From Candidatus Obscuribacterales bacterium (GTDB taxonomy: Bacteria > Cyanobacteriota > Vampirovibrionia > Obscuribacterales > Obscuribacteraceae), in the NCBI GenBank assembly GCA_019747875.1, contig JAIEQI010000006.1:88321-152320 (forward strand): a stretch of DNA of 64,000 nt, given 5' to 3'. Numbering within the stretch: the stretch's first letter is position 1; each line of letters begins with the position of its first letter. Positions 9,660-18,593 of the stretch are shown here, piece by piece. The notes under the pieces were generated by a model. It was given only the letters and a program-made list of their open reading frames with translations. It was not told the DNA's origin and searched no databases. The translations under genes were made by a program, and so were the position numbers.

Positions 9660-10085
9660 CTACAGCTTGTGGAGGATGTCGACGGCGTTGAAGCCTTTGT
9701 AGGCTCGGTGGGCGAGGAAATAGGTTAGCGGCTTGCGGCAAGGATTGCATTTTTGATCCAACAGCAAGTGTGTCAGGACCGACAACGTGATCCCGACTCT
9801 ATAAGCGCGCTTTTCAGGTTTCTTGAAAAGAAGAAAGAAGAGCGCCAAAAGTTCATACGAGTGAAGCAGCAGATAAAGTTTTCCGCTGTAGTGCTCGTGT
9901 TTTGCTTCTGAAATTTTTTCCCAGTTTGGGCGCCAACCGTGTGCCTTCACGTAGTCCACAACGTGGTCCACGTCTATAAGCCAACCGACAAGGAAACTGG
10001 CAATCCCTGCTCCTGGCGATTTATACCGATGATAAGTAAATAATCCAATACCGGCCGAGGCGATTATATGACCGAGTGTTCGCAT
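9660..10085 (-). CDS. YdjM-like membrane metal-dependent hydrolase family protein
   Basis: A 141-residue protein with several hydrophobic segments and the conserved polar positions of the YdjM/DUF457-type family: WLIDVDHVVDY near residue 35, LHSYELLALF, and LTHLLLDQKCNPC in the third membrane region. Members are proposed metal-dependent membrane hydrolases of unknown substrate. The KCNPCRKP stretch adds two cysteines. The gene stands alone and converges on the hydrolase at 8278. Assignment rests on the DxDH and LTHxxxD pattern. Confidence 0.6.
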   Translation of the reverse strand: MRTLGHIIASAGIGLFTYHRYKSPGAGIASFLVGWLIDVDHVVDYVKAHGWRPNWEKISEAKHEHYSGKLYLLLHSYELLALFFLLFKKPEKRAYRVGITLSVLTHLLLDQKCNPCRKPLTYFLAHRAYKGFNAVDILHKL

Positions 10086-10146
10086 GTATTTTGAAATTTC
10101 CTGGGGAGCTTAAAGATGAATAGTTACTTATTCTTTTATACATCAA

Positions 10147-10166
10147 CACTGGCGGGGCTGCCAGTG
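10147..10166. repeat. Perfect inverted repeat in divergent promoter region
   Basis: cactggc-ggggct-gccagtg, a 7-bp perfect stem, lies between the divergent YdjM-like gene and the TPR-NHL gene. It could be an operator or a small hairpin. Confidence 0.4.
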
Positions 10167-10271
10167 GGTGCTCGGTGCTACACCCTGCGAAACAAATTGA
10201 TGGTGCCTAAGGTCTTAAGGCTTGATTCACGGTATCCTTTTTAGTATCGAATTCCTGCCAGGAGCCCCGCA

Positions 10272-11489
10272 ATGATCGGCTTGCGCACAAGTTTATATCG
10301 GGCGAGTATGCGTTCAGTAGCAATGTCAGTTTCATTGCTCTGCATGGTCCCATCCCTCGCATTGGCTCAAGGAGCCGCATCACCTGCTGGAACGCCAGCA
10401 GCGGGCGCCCCTGCTAAGCCCGGGCAGTACACGCCAAATCCGCGTGCAGTCAGCTTGTACAATCTCGGATTAACAGCACATAAGCAGGGCAGTCCCGAAT
10501 CAGCGATCATCTTTTTCAAGAGAGCCTGCGACATCGACCCGGATCTGGCGGATGCTCAATACAACCTCGGTGTCCTCTATCAAATGCAGAAGCGCTTCAA
10601 AGAAGCGATTCCACGTTTTGAGGAAGTCTTGCGCATAAAGCCAAGCGATCCGGACGCCCATTTTCAGCTCGGAATAATTCTTCAGGATACTGGAAGACCT
10701 GCTGAAGCTCGCCAGCACCTCTCGGCGATTGCCCCGAACAATCCACATTTCCAGGAAGCCCAGCGTCGAATCAGTCAACTCGGGAATGCACCAGCTGCCG
10801 ATCCCGGAGCTGTAGTTCAGCAGCCTGTGCAAACTCAGGTGCAGCCGCCCGTTCAATCACAGCCACCGGCAAATGAGCTGCCATCAGTTGGTAACTTTGC
10901 CGCAACGCCTTCATACCAGGCTAGCCCTGGTACGACCCCGGCTTATGGTGCGATGACGCCTCAAGTGCCTGTAAACAGTCAGCCTGTAGCTGTTCAACAA
11001 GACACTTACAAGAGTCAGCCGGCCACGGCTTATGTGCCAAATAATGCACAAGCCCCGCCGCCTGCTCAATCCGGTCCTGTGCCTAATATGGCTAACTCTT
11101 CCTTGCGCGTAATCGCCACCGGCTTTTCTGCTCCCTCTGGTTTAGCGTTCGATCGCAACGGCAGCCTCTATGTCGCTAACTACATGACTAATAGCATCGA
11201 CCGAATCAGCCCTGATGGAACTCGCAATACATTCTGCACAGGTGTCAACTTGCGCGGACCAATAGGTTTGGTTGTAGATGATGCGAACAATCTGTATGTC
11301 GCCAACTATAACTCTGGCACCGTAGTAAGAGTGAGCCCGGCTGGCATTTCCACCATCGTTGCTTCCGGCTTCAAAAAACCGTACTACCTGACCTTGGATC
11401 GCGATGGCAATCTCTATGTGAGCCAGCAAGAAGACAACTCGATTGTGAGGATTGTGCTTCCTCGTGCTCTGGGCGCTCGTACCCCCTAA
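10272..11489 (+). CDS. Secreted TPR and NHL-repeat protein
   Basis: The ATG follows AGGAG at good spacing. A signal peptide (residues 1-33, SLLCMVPSLALAQ) leads to at least three TPR units at about 60-165 (ESAIIFFKRACDIDPDLADAQYN). A Pro/Gln-rich linker of about 110 residues follows, then three NHL-type beta-propeller blades near 285-395 (GLAFDRNGSLYVANY; GLVVDDANNLYVANY; LTLDRDGNLYVSQQ). Three blades are too few for a closed propeller, so the protein may oligomerise or be shortened. It is probably an extracytoplasmic protein-interaction scaffold. It lies upstream of plsC with an 82-bp gap. Confidence 0.8.
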   Translation: MIGLRTSLYRASMRSVAMSVSLLCMVPSLALAQGAASPAGTPAAGAPAKPGQYTPNPRAVSLYNLGLTAHKQGSPESAIIFFKRACDIDPDLADAQYNLGVLYQMQKRFKEAIPRFEEVLRIKPSDPDAHFQLGIILQDTGRPAEARQHLSAIAPNNPHFQEAQRRISQLGNAPAADPGAVVQQPVQTQVQPPVQSQPPANELPSVGNFAATPSYQASPGTTPAYGAMTPQVPVNSQPVAVQQDTYKSQPATAYVPNNAQAPPPAQSGPVPNMANSSLRVIATGFSAPSGLAFDRNGSLYVANYMTNSIDRISPDGTRNTFCTGVNLRGPIGLVVDDANNLYVANYNSGTVVRVSPAGISTIVASGFKKPYYLTLDRDGNLYVSQQEDNSIVRIVLPRALGARTP

Positions 11490-11571
11490 GCAGGAACCGA
11501 CGTTGGAATAATCAGTCTACCGTCCGGTAACGCAACCGAAGTCGCAACCCTATTGAAGGCCGCTTAACAAT

Positions 11572-12213
11572 ATGCCTGTAATGTACGATCCGAAGGCATT
11601 CTCGCCATTCCGCACATTCATTTATATGTCGACCGCTCGTTTCTTTTTTGGCCCGCTGTTCTTTCTCCAGAATCGTTTGGAATGGGAAGGGCGTGAAAAC
11701 ATTCCTGATGGCCCCTGCGTTTTCGTCTCAAACCATCTCTCCAACTGGGACCCGCCGTTGGTCACTCGCGTGGTTGATCGCCCTGTCTCGTACCTCGCGA
11801 AGAAAGAACTTTACTCAGATCCCTTTTTCAAGAATCTGGTACTTGCGTACGGCGCGATTTCAATTGACCGAGACAAGCCCGAGAAATCGACCTTCAAAGC
11901 CGTTAAAGAGATGCTTTCGCAAGGTTGGAATTTAGGCATGTTCATAGAAGGCACGCGCAGCAAAACCCCAGGAATTCTCGGACAACCACACATCGGTCCT
12001 GCATATTTCGCCAAAGCAAACAAGCTCCCGCTCGTTCCTATCGGAATCATCGGAAGCAACGTCAAAAACGGCAAAGTCATAGCACGCATCGGAAAGCCCG
12101 TAGAGCAATCCCCGGATCTCGAAGAAACAACATGGCGCACCCTAAAGGCAATCGCTGATCTCACAGGCTTCGAGATGCCCGAACGAACCAAACAAATAGA
12201 AGAAAAGATCTAA
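11572..12213 (+). CDS. plsC: 1-acyl-sn-glycerol-3-phosphate acyltransferase (PlsC family)
   Basis: It transfers an acyl chain to lysophosphatidic acid in phospholipid synthesis at the inner membrane. The acyltransferase motifs are clear: NHLSNWDPP (HX4D, residues about 54-62), the motif with IDRDKP, EGTRSK near 128, and PLVPIGIIGS. Length (213 residues) is normal for the family. A strong intrinsic terminator follows the gene. The upstream Shine-Dalgarno is weak (GAAGG, 12 bases from ATG). Confidence 0.88.
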   Translation: MPVMYDPKAFSPFRTFIYMSTARFFFGPLFFLQNRLEWEGRENIPDGPCVFVSNHLSNWDPPLVTRVVDRPVSYLAKKELYSDPFFKNLVLAYGAISIDRDKPEKSTFKAVKEMLSQGWNLGMFIEGTRSKTPGILGQPHIGPAYFAKANKLPLVPIGIIGSNVKNGKVIARIGKPVEQSPDLEETTWRTLKAIADLTGFEMPERTKQIEEKI

Positions 12214-12240
12214 TTTAGTTGTTGGCCATTTGGGCTGCTT

Positions 12241-12277
12241 GGTTCGATCCCGGGAGCGCCGGCATCCTGCCGGCTTC
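12241..12277 (+). repeat. Dispersed 37-bp palindromic repeat, copy 1
   Basis: ggttcgatcccgggagcg followed by ccggcatcctgccggcttc. Near-identical copies occur at 13173-13209 (reverse orientation) and 24652-24688; they differ by one to two bases. This copy forms the stem of the plsC terminator. Confidence 0.85.
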
Positions 12278-12286
12278 TTTTTTTTT
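12258..12286 (+). terminator. Intrinsic terminator of plsC, built on the dispersed repeat
   Basis: gccggca-tcc-tgccggc is a perfect 7-bp stem followed by TTCTTTTTTTTT. It lies 45 bp after the plsC stop codon. The repeat supplies the stem and the T-run is local. Confidence 0.85.
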
Positions 12287-12393
12287 GAACATTTATTGGG
12301 CCATTCCCACCTGTTTCACAAAGCTCGCACGCAGTAGCAATTACTCTATGCATGCTATGCAGCAATAGGTTCAATCAATGGGTGGGCTCTCGT

Positions 12394-13080
12394 ATGGACA
12401 TTCGCACGGAACAGAAAAGTAAATCCGAAACTCTCGCTGGGGAGAACTCTCAAATCGAAAACAACCCCAATGAAAGCACAGTAAACGTACTTTCAATTCT
12501 GTCCGATGGCAAGACAACAATGCGCGGACCATCAGGAACAGGCTTCTTTGTCGATTACAGCAAGTCTAATGAATGCACCGTCGCCACATCTCTTCATGCG
12601 ATCATCCCCGATAGCCGAGCACCACTTTCATCAATTGAAATTACGGACGCTGATGGCAAGAAATATGCCGGGCATTTTGCAGTTACCGATCGCCCCAATG
12701 ATCTAGCGTTATTGACACTCGATGGTATTAAGAAGACAGATTCAATCTGCCGTCATCTGCCATTGTCTGATGAGCAGCCGAAGGCTGGAGATTCAATAAC
12801 TCGTTTCACAAGAGACCGATGGGGAGATGCCTCGCAACACACCGGCAAGTTTTCCTTCGCAGCAAAACGCGACGACATAGAACTTGTAAAATTGGAAGGA
12901 GAAGATCTCGGAAGACCCGTAATGGTTTTCGATCTCTACAACAATCGCGGAGTCGATCTTGGTGGCAGTCCTATTCTCAATTCATCGGGCGAAGTGATTG
13001 CGATCCACGGCGGAGGCTTGGATGGCAAAACGAGCGTTGCCACTCCAGTTGAGTCACTGAAATCAACTCTGCAAAAATAG
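12394..13080 (+). CDS. Trypsin-like (S1C fold) protein with probable loss of the catalytic Ser
   Basis: I prefer the ATG at 12394 (MDIRTEQ...) to 12352, which lacks a ribosome site. The fold is a chymotrypsin-like protease: SGTGFFV near 48, the His region TSLHAI (His68), the Asp region PNDLALL (Asp103), and the C-terminal GGSPILNSSGEVIAIHGGG. In the family the nucleophile sits three residues before the Pro (GNSGxP). Here that position is Gly190 (DLGGSP), with Ser only at 192. The product may therefore be a non-catalytic binding protein. No signal peptide is seen. The alternative is that Ser192 serves as nucleophile. Confidence 0.7.
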   Translation: MDIRTEQKSKSETLAGENSQIENNPNESTVNVLSILSDGKTTMRGPSGTGFFVDYSKSNECTVATSLHAIIPDSRAPLSSIEITDADGKKYAGHFAVTDRPNDLALLTLDGIKKTDSICRHLPLSDEQPKAGDSITRFTRDRWGDASQHTGKFSFAAKRDDIELVKLEGEDLGRPVMVFDLYNNRGVDLGGSPILNSSGEVIAIHGGGLDGKTSVATPVESLKSTLQK

Positions 13081-13172
13081 TTCTCCGTTTGTGCGACGAG
13101 CCACGACCTACGTCAGTAGTTGGGTGATCTTTGGCTTCTTTTGACGCGCATTTGAATCGTTCTTACAAGATC

Positions 13173-13209
13173 GAAGCCGGCAAGATGCCGGCGCTCCCGG
13201 GATCGAACC
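13173..13209 (-). repeat. Dispersed 37-bp palindromic repeat, copy 2
   Basis: Reverse-orientation copy in the gap between converging genes. It differs from copy 1 by one base, lacks the T-run, and carries the perfect gccggca/tgccggc stem. Confidence 0.85.
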
Positions 13210-13279
13210 GAACGCCAAAGAGTGAGTCACTCGTCGGCGGGCGACGGACCCTACAGCTGGTGTCTATAGGCTTGATGTA

Positions 13280-13302
13280 GGGGTGACGCCATGCGTCACC
13301 CC
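13280..13302. terminator. Strong hairpin between converging genes
   Basis: ggggtgacgc-cat-gcgtcacccc is a perfect 10-bp stem with a 3-base loop, 35 bp past the stop of the minus-strand SMC-like gene. No T-run follows on either strand, so termination is inferred from position only. Confidence 0.5.
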
Positions 13303-13336
13303 GGAAAAGCGGAGAGCGAATCGCACCTGATGATGA

Positions 13337-16054
13337 TCAGAGCTGCTTCAGATCTACTAAAGCTTTGTCGGGTGCGCTTAGGTTTTCTAGGAACCAGGAG
13401 AAGCGGACCTTTTGGCTGCTGAGGACGATTATTTGGCAATCTTTGAGGACGTTTTTTAGAAGGAGTTTCATGCAGTCGGCAAAGCGTTTGTCGTCGAGAT
13501 CGAAGAATGGTTCTTCCAGTACGAGAGGGAAGGGGGATTTGCGGCTGACGTATTGGCAGAGGATCATGCGGGGGAGCCATGATACAAGTCGTGTGAGACC
13601 GCGAGATATCCGTTCGTTTCGCTGCCCGCCCTTGCTCGATAGCAACTTGAGTTGCTCTTCCTCAAGCGCTGAATCTTCGCCTTTCAGCTTGATTTTGACG
13701 TGGAGGTCTTTGTCCCAAATGATTTCTTCGATTTCCAGATCCAAGCCTTTAAGAAATTGATCCGAGAGCTCCTTCAGCTCGTGCGCCCAAAACGATTTGC
13801 TCTCTTGTGCTACTTTGATGAGGCTGGCTCTTGCTAATTCTAATGCTTGCTTGTTGTGATTGACCTTTTTTAGATCTCTTTCAAGTACTTCAAGCTCATG
13901 TTTAGTACGAGGATGGAACTCGTCAAAATTGTGCACCATTGATCGAATGCGTTGGCGCAGTTCTTCCGCTTTCTGTTCGGTTGTTTGAAGACTATTCTCA
14001 AGACCGGTGCTTTCCCCGTGGACGAGTCGTCCTATCTCTGTATCATCAATCGTTTCTGATAGAATCCCTGGATAAAGGCCAATGAGGTCCTGCATCTTCG
14101 CCCATGCATCTGTGCGTCGGTGCTGAAGTTTCATCAATACTGTGCCGAGATCGTTTTCGAGGATTTCTGTTGCGAGATCCTTGCTCATTCGCTCCAATTC
14201 GATTGTGATTGAATCCCATTTTCGGTAGTTCTGTGACTTCTGTTCGAACTCCTCATAGGACTTGTCCAGGTCTTCCGGGTCTGTCAGACCGGCTTTGTAG
14301 AAGAAGTCTCGCAACATTGAATTGATGTCGTTGATTTCGCCTTCGAGGAAACGAAGCTCCGAGCGGCGATGCTCGATCACCGTAGTGTTGCGATCTAGCT
14401 CTCGATGCTGTTCCTTGTGCAGTAGGATCTCACCTGCCAACGCAGTGCATGCTGCAGTGGTGATTTTGCTCAGCTTACGATCCAGTCGCTTAAAATATTT
14501 GTCGTTGGCTTCCTTGAGCAGATTCTCTAGCTGCTGTTCTCTTGCTGCTAGCAAATGGTCGAAGAGGTCAAGCTGTTTGAGCTGCGCTGCTAGCCCCGCA
14601 TAGGTTTGCAACTTCTTGAACATATCGGCAGCGTTTCTGAATTGATTGCTGACGGCCAATTGCTCGGCGCGTTGCTGGACCTTAGCCACCGCCTCGCTGA
14701 ACTTGAGTTCGTTGTCAGCGTGTTGATCGCGTTCGACAGCGAGCGTCGAGATGCGAGTATCCAAATCGTTTCGCACGCCTTTGAAGAGCTGTGGGAGTGC
14801 AATCAGCACTGCAAGAAGTAGGAAAAAACAGGTTAAGCAAATGCTCATCAGAATTGTGCTGTACTCTGAGGCTTTGCTTACTGACGCAACCACAAGAAGC
14901 GCGGCTGAAAAGCTCAACAAACCTGTAAATGCTTGGAAGGCGCGAGTCCCTTTTGCGTTGAAGCTGATCAAATCCAGCTCCAAGGTCTTGAGCTGGCTAT
15001 TCATATTTTTGGTCAAGGCTATTGCAGTGTTGAGCGTGTCCTTGTTTGATTTCAATTCGGATTGCAACCGGTACGCTTCTTCCAGGTCGCTCGGTTTCAT
15101 GGCAAGAATGGTTTTTCGCAGCAGCGCAATGGCGTCGAAGTCAACGCCGGCTTCTTTAACACGTCGCATCTCTTTTGATCTATCGTGCTGAAGTTGCTCC
15201 ACTTCGGTATTCGCGGCTTCGATTATTTTGGCTAAGCCATATAGCTGCTGTGTATCTTCGAGGGAAAATTCTTGAATGGCACCGGCGCCTGCAAGGAAGC
15301 TGCTCTGTAACTGGATAATCTCTTGTTCTCCGGCTGAGATCTCATCAAACAAACGATCCTTGTCGCTAATTCTGGCAAGCCGTTTCGTCCAGAGTTCGTT
15401 CACTTTTCTCAGAGCGCTGATCGGAAAACGAGACAGATTTCCGAGGGATTGCAGTTCTCGTTTCAGTTCAGCTTCGTGCAGGAGACGTTGCTGCACTTTC
15501 ATGATTCTTGAATCGAGTTCTGCCGTCTCCAGACATAGTTGAAAATATTCTTCGCGTTTCTGGGTTCGGCGAATCGTTTCTAATTCATCTTCGAGCCGTC
15601 TCAATTCCTCAACCAGAATCGATGCTTCTAATCTTTCTCGTTCCAGCTGATGAAGCCGTTCTTCTAATAGCGCTTTGCCTCGATTAAGAGCGGTTAGAAG
15701 GTCTTCAATTCTGTGTTGCTTATTGCGGAATGGATATTTTTCTAGCTTCTCGGTTACGGTTTTGATCGCATTGTCGATTGTTGTACTGGTATCAGAACGA
15801 CTCTCTAAATGTCCAAGTATAGATAAGCGTAGTTGCGGATCAACAAACGTGTCTTGCAGGCTCTCATCTTGTTCGATTACGAAAAATGGCTTGAATGGCT
15901 CGTTTTCTGTTAACTGGGAATCGATGGATTCTAGTAGGCGCAGCTTCGAAACCTCATCATCGATCAAGCAGAGATTGAGTTTATCCGCGCTGAACTGTAG
16001 GCTGCCATTGGCCGCCCCGGAATTCTGCGCAAAGGTAGCTCCATCAATCTGCAT
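13337..16054 (-). CDS. YhaN/Rad50-like SMC-type protein with degenerate ATPase motifs
   Basis: A 905-residue protein with the YhaN architecture: N-terminal ATPase lobe, long coiled coils, a central hydrophobic hairpin (about residues 375-420) and a C-terminal ATPase lobe. The N-terminus aligns with the family start, but the expected Walker A (GPNEAGKSTLL-type) reads IDDEVSKLRLL at 31-41, keeping Glu, Lys and LL while losing the P-loop Gly and Ser/Thr. The C-lobe signature region (SSKGGQRNERISRGLTRL) is atypical. Walker B reads LVLEEPFFDLDD (about 844-855), with Glu for the metal-binding Asp. ATP hydrolysis is therefore unlikely. It overlaps the upstream partner gene by 11 bp, which suggests translational coupling and a complex. 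Confidence 0.75.
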   Translation of the reverse strand: MQIDGATFAQNSGAANGSLQFSADKLNLCLIDDEVSKLRLLESIDSQLTENEPFKPFFVIEQDESLQDTFVDPQLRLSILGHLESRSDTSTTIDNAIKTVTEKLEKYPFRNKQHRIEDLLTALNRGKALLEERLHQLERERLEASILVEELRRLEDELETIRRTQKREEYFQLCLETAELDSRIMKVQQRLLHEAELKRELQSLGNLSRFPISALRKVNELWTKRLARISDKDRLFDEISAGEQEIIQLQSSFLAGAGAIQEFSLEDTQQLYGLAKIIEAANTEVEQLQHDRSKEMRRVKEAGVDFDAIALLRKTILAMKPSDLEEAYRLQSELKSNKDTLNTAIALTKNMNSQLKTLELDLISFNAKGTRAFQAFTGLLSFSAALLVVASVSKASEYSTILMSICLTCFFLLLAVLIALPQLFKGVRNDLDTRISTLAVERDQHADNELKFSEAVAKVQQRAEQLAVSNQFRNAADMFKKLQTYAGLAAQLKQLDLFDHLLAAREQQLENLLKEANDKYFKRLDRKLSKITTAACTALAGEILLHKEQHRELDRNTTVIEHRRSELRFLEGEINDINSMLRDFFYKAGLTDPEDLDKSYEEFEQKSQNYRKWDSITIELERMSKDLATEILENDLGTVLMKLQHRRTDAWAKMQDLIGLYPGILSETIDDTEIGRLVHGESTGLENSLQTTEQKAEELRQRIRSMVHNFDEFHPRTKHELEVLERDLKKVNHNKQALELARASLIKVAQESKSFWAHELKELSDQFLKGLDLEIEEIIWDKDLHVKIKLKGEDSALEEEQLKLLSSKGGQRNERISRGLTRLVSWLPRMILCQYVSRKSPFPLVLEEPFFDLDDKRFADCMKLLLKNVLKDCQIIVLSSQKVRFSWFLENLSAPDKALVDLKQL

Positions 16055-17279
16055 CGCGAAGTGTTATCCTTCCTTCCCTTAGTGCTTCCAGCCCAAAATA
16101 TAAAGCGTCATCAATGATTGCGAGCTGGTCGTCCCCAGTCTTTTCGCCTTCATCGGCGGCGCGTGACGCCTCCGCAAACAGCGAATTCATATGCTCAATC
16201 AAACCTTGTTCGATCTTATTTGCCGAAGAAAGAGTTGCAAGATAATCCGGTCGTGATTTATCGCTGCAGCGGATGTGAAAGTATGACTTGTTGCGAACTT
16301 GTTGAATCAGGTCTTGCTGGGCTCCGGCTGGGTAGGTGCCGCTGACTTCGAATAGCAGAATGTCTTCCTGCCGAACCCCGCATGAGACCAAGCTGGTTTC
16401 TAGTTCCTTTTTCCAATCGCTAGGGGCGATGGTACTGAGGTCCAGTTTCAGATTTATGATTCGTCTTTGATCTAACTCGATCGGCTCGAGATCCAGCTCC
16501 AGCCGTCCTGGTAGCTTGCGAGATAACTCGGCTGAAAACGCGATTCGCGCGCCCGTTTCATCAGCGCTATGAGCTGTGAATGTGCCCGACGCGGCGGCAA
16601 CGACACGTCCTTCTTCGCCACGAGCACGGCATTGATTCAATGGACCTGATACAGCCGTATATGAAAAATCGGGCTGGGAGATCGCCTCAGAAAACTCTTC
16701 GTCACTGATAACCATCCCCTGATATTTTGCCGGCATAGGATAAAGCAAAATGTTCAGCGCGCTACGATCATGCTCTTCGAGCGCGGGGATGGGCGTCTCT
16801 TGCGAGGACCCGCGATCTTCAATCTGAGTGGCAAGCCCACTTATTCTTACGTTCGGCTTGTCGGGTAGGGCGATAGTTTGCAGTCCCGGACCTTTGAAAA
16901 TGTGCACATTCTGCGACCAATCTTCAAGCCCCCTTGCGTTCAGTACATTAGTCAGATACATACTGTCGCGGGATAGGGCATCGGTTGTGGCGGGCGTAAT
17001 ATAGACCGGAATCGGGTCGAGCGACGCGAAGATCTTTTGCACTGTCCCGATCGTTTTTGCTGTCACATTTTCGTGGTCATAAAGGTTGCCGGGTATCAAA
17101 ACCGCATCGAGTGATTTCTCTTTTGCAAGGGCAATTGCTTTCTGCAGCGATTCGAGGCTCTCCTCCAAACGTTGCTGTCTCTGAGCTGGCGACAAATGCA
17201 AACTCAATGAACTCGTGCTTCCAAGGCGCAAATCAGAGATTTGCAGAAAGCGGAATGTAATTGAGTTGTTGTTTTCCAT
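16044..17279 (-). CDS. YhaO/SbcD/Mre11-like metallophosphatase-fold protein lacking metal ligands
   Basis: The N-terminal 215 residues follow the Mre11/SbcD/YhaO pattern closely, but nearly every metal or catalytic residue is replaced. DLH reads DLR (Asp16 kept, His to Arg18). GDLFD reads GNLYD (Asp to Asn65). PGNHD reads PATTD (Thr98-Thr99). The later GHIH reads GPLN (Pro213, Asn215). The LLHG-type position reads LLYP. The C-terminal part (residues 240-411) resembles the accessory capping region. Nuclease activity is not expected. It sits 34 bp after the thiolase stop and overlaps the SMC-like gene by 11 bp. A GGAAG site precedes the ATG. Confidence 0.75.
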   Translation of the reverse strand: MENNNSITFRFLQISDLRLGSTSSLSLHLSPAQRQQRLEESLESLQKAIALAKEKSLDAVLIPGNLYDHENVTAKTIGTVQKIFASLDPIPVYITPATTDALSRDSMYLTNVLNARGLEDWSQNVHIFKGPGLQTIALPDKPNVRISGLATQIEDRGSSQETPIPALEEHDRSALNILLYPMPAKYQGMVISDEEFSEAISQPDFSYTAVSGPLNQCRARGEEGRVVAAASGTFTAHSADETGARIAFSAELSRKLPGRLELDLEPIELDQRRIINLKLDLSTIAPSDWKKELETSLVSCGVRQEDILLFEVSGTYPAGAQQDLIQQVRNKSYFHIRCSDKSRPDYLATLSSANKIEQGLIEHMNSLFAEASRAADEGEKTGDDQLAIIDDALYFGLEALREGRITLRDAD

Positions 17280-17313
17280 TTACAGCTTCCGGGAAGTTTC
17301 ACTCATACAAGTA

Positions 17314-18510
17314 TCAAACTAGTTCCAGAACGGTTGCCATTCCCTGTCCGACACCGATGCACATGGTGGCAAGTCCATAGCGCAGAGAGCGTCGTTGCAT
17401 TTCGCGTGCAAGGGTTCCAATCAGCCTCGAGCCGCTCATTCCGAGTGGATGACCAAGCGCGATTGCTCCACCATTTACATTGACTTTGCTGAGGTTAATC
17501 CCGAGTTCGTCAGTGCAGGCAAGTACCTGTGCGGCGAAAGCTTCGTTGAGTTCGAAGATATCTATATTCTCCAATTTCAATCCGGTCCTCTGCAGAACCT
17601 TGCGAGTTGCGGGCACAGGACCGATTCCCATACAGGCAGGATCGACACCTGCCACCGCTGCGGCGACAAAACGAGCGATAGGTTTCAATCCCAGCGCGCG
17701 TGCCTTCTCCTCAGACATGAGTAGCAGCGCGCAAGCTCCGTCGTTAACGCCACTTGCGTTACCCGCTGTCACTGTGCCGCCTTCCCGAAAAGCCGGTTTC
17801 AGCCTTTCCAGATCAGCCATTGTTGTTTCGGGACGTGGATGTTCATCCGTATCCACGATTTTGGGATCGCCTTTCTTCTGTGGGATAGATACTCTGACTA
17901 TCTCTTCCTTGAATATGCCGGCTGCATGCGCTTGTCCATATTTTTGCTGGCTCGAAACAGCAAATTCGTCCTGTCGTTTTCGATCAATCTTGTACTTCTC
18001 AGCTACGTTCTCAGCCGTTTCGCCCATGCTGTACGGATGGTGCATCTGCGCCAGTTTCTTGTTGGTGAACCGCCAACCAAGAGTGGTGTCAAAGATCTGG
18101 GCGTCGCGTGAGAATGCTTGATCTGCTTTAGCCATCACAAATGGTGCGCGAGTCATTGATTCAACACCACCAGCGATATAAATGTCGCCAGCACCTGTCT
18201 GAATCGCTCGAGCGGCGTGCGCAACAGCATCCATACTGGATGCACACAAGCGATTGATGGTCGTCCCGGCTACAGTGATCGGCAGCCCCGCCAGCAAGAG
18301 CGACATCCGTGCAACGTTTCTATTGTCTTCGCCAGCTTGATTCGCGCAGCCGAAAATCACGTCTTCAATCTCTGCCGCGTCAATCGGATTGCGCTTTAAG
18401 AGCTCTGCAATCACAATCGCACCTAAATCGTCGGAGCGCACGTCTTTGAGCCCGCCGCCGTAGCGACCGATTGGGGTGCGGATTGTGTCGACTATAACTA
18501 CATCTTTCAT
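17314..18510 (-). CDS. Acetyl-CoA acetyltransferase family thiolase (3-oxoadipyl-CoA thiolase-like)
   Basis: A full-length thiolase (398 residues). The nucleophile is Cys89 in NRLCASS, followed by NEAFAAQ, GHPLG and the proton-donor Cys in CIGVGQGMA. The N-terminal segments [15 protein letters not shown] and [10 protein letters not shown] are close to PcaF/PaaJ-type 3-oxoadipyl-CoA thiolases, which split beta-ketoadipyl-CoA to succinyl-CoA and acetyl-CoA. A general acetoacetyl-CoA or 3-ketoacyl-CoA role is equally possible, since no aromatic-degradation genes lie nearby. It is the first of three minus-strand genes with short gaps, but no functional link to the Rad50/Mre11-like pair is evident. 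Confidence 0.9.
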   Translation of the reverse strand: MKDVVIVDTIRTPIGRYGGGLKDVRSDDLGAIVIAELLKRNPIDAAEIEDVIFGCANQAGEDNRNVARMSLLLAGLPITVAGTTINRLCASSMDAVAHAARAIQTGAGDIYIAGGVESMTRAPFVMAKADQAFSRDAQIFDTTLGWRFTNKKLAQMHHPYSMGETAENVAEKYKIDRKRQDEFAVSSQQKYGQAHAAGIFKEEIVRVSIPQKKGDPKIVDTDEHPRPETTMADLERLKPAFREGGTVTAGNASGVNDGACALLLMSEEKARALGLKPIARFVAAAVAGVDPACMGIGPVPATRKVLQRTGLKLENIDIFELNEAFAAQVLACTDELGINLSKVNVNGGAIALGHPLGMSGSRLIGTLAREMQRRSLRYGLATMCIGVGQGMATVLELV

Positions 18511-18593
18511 TTCTTACTCTCTTGCCTTGTTGATACCTTTTCAATTTGTATTGCAGCGTTAGCCGCTGCTTGTCGAATTCTTGTCACGTTGCC

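Noticed and set aside
12241-12277. GGTTCGATCCC considered as a tRNA T-arm
   Set aside because: No anticodon or acceptor arms surround any of the three copies; it is part of a dispersed repeat.
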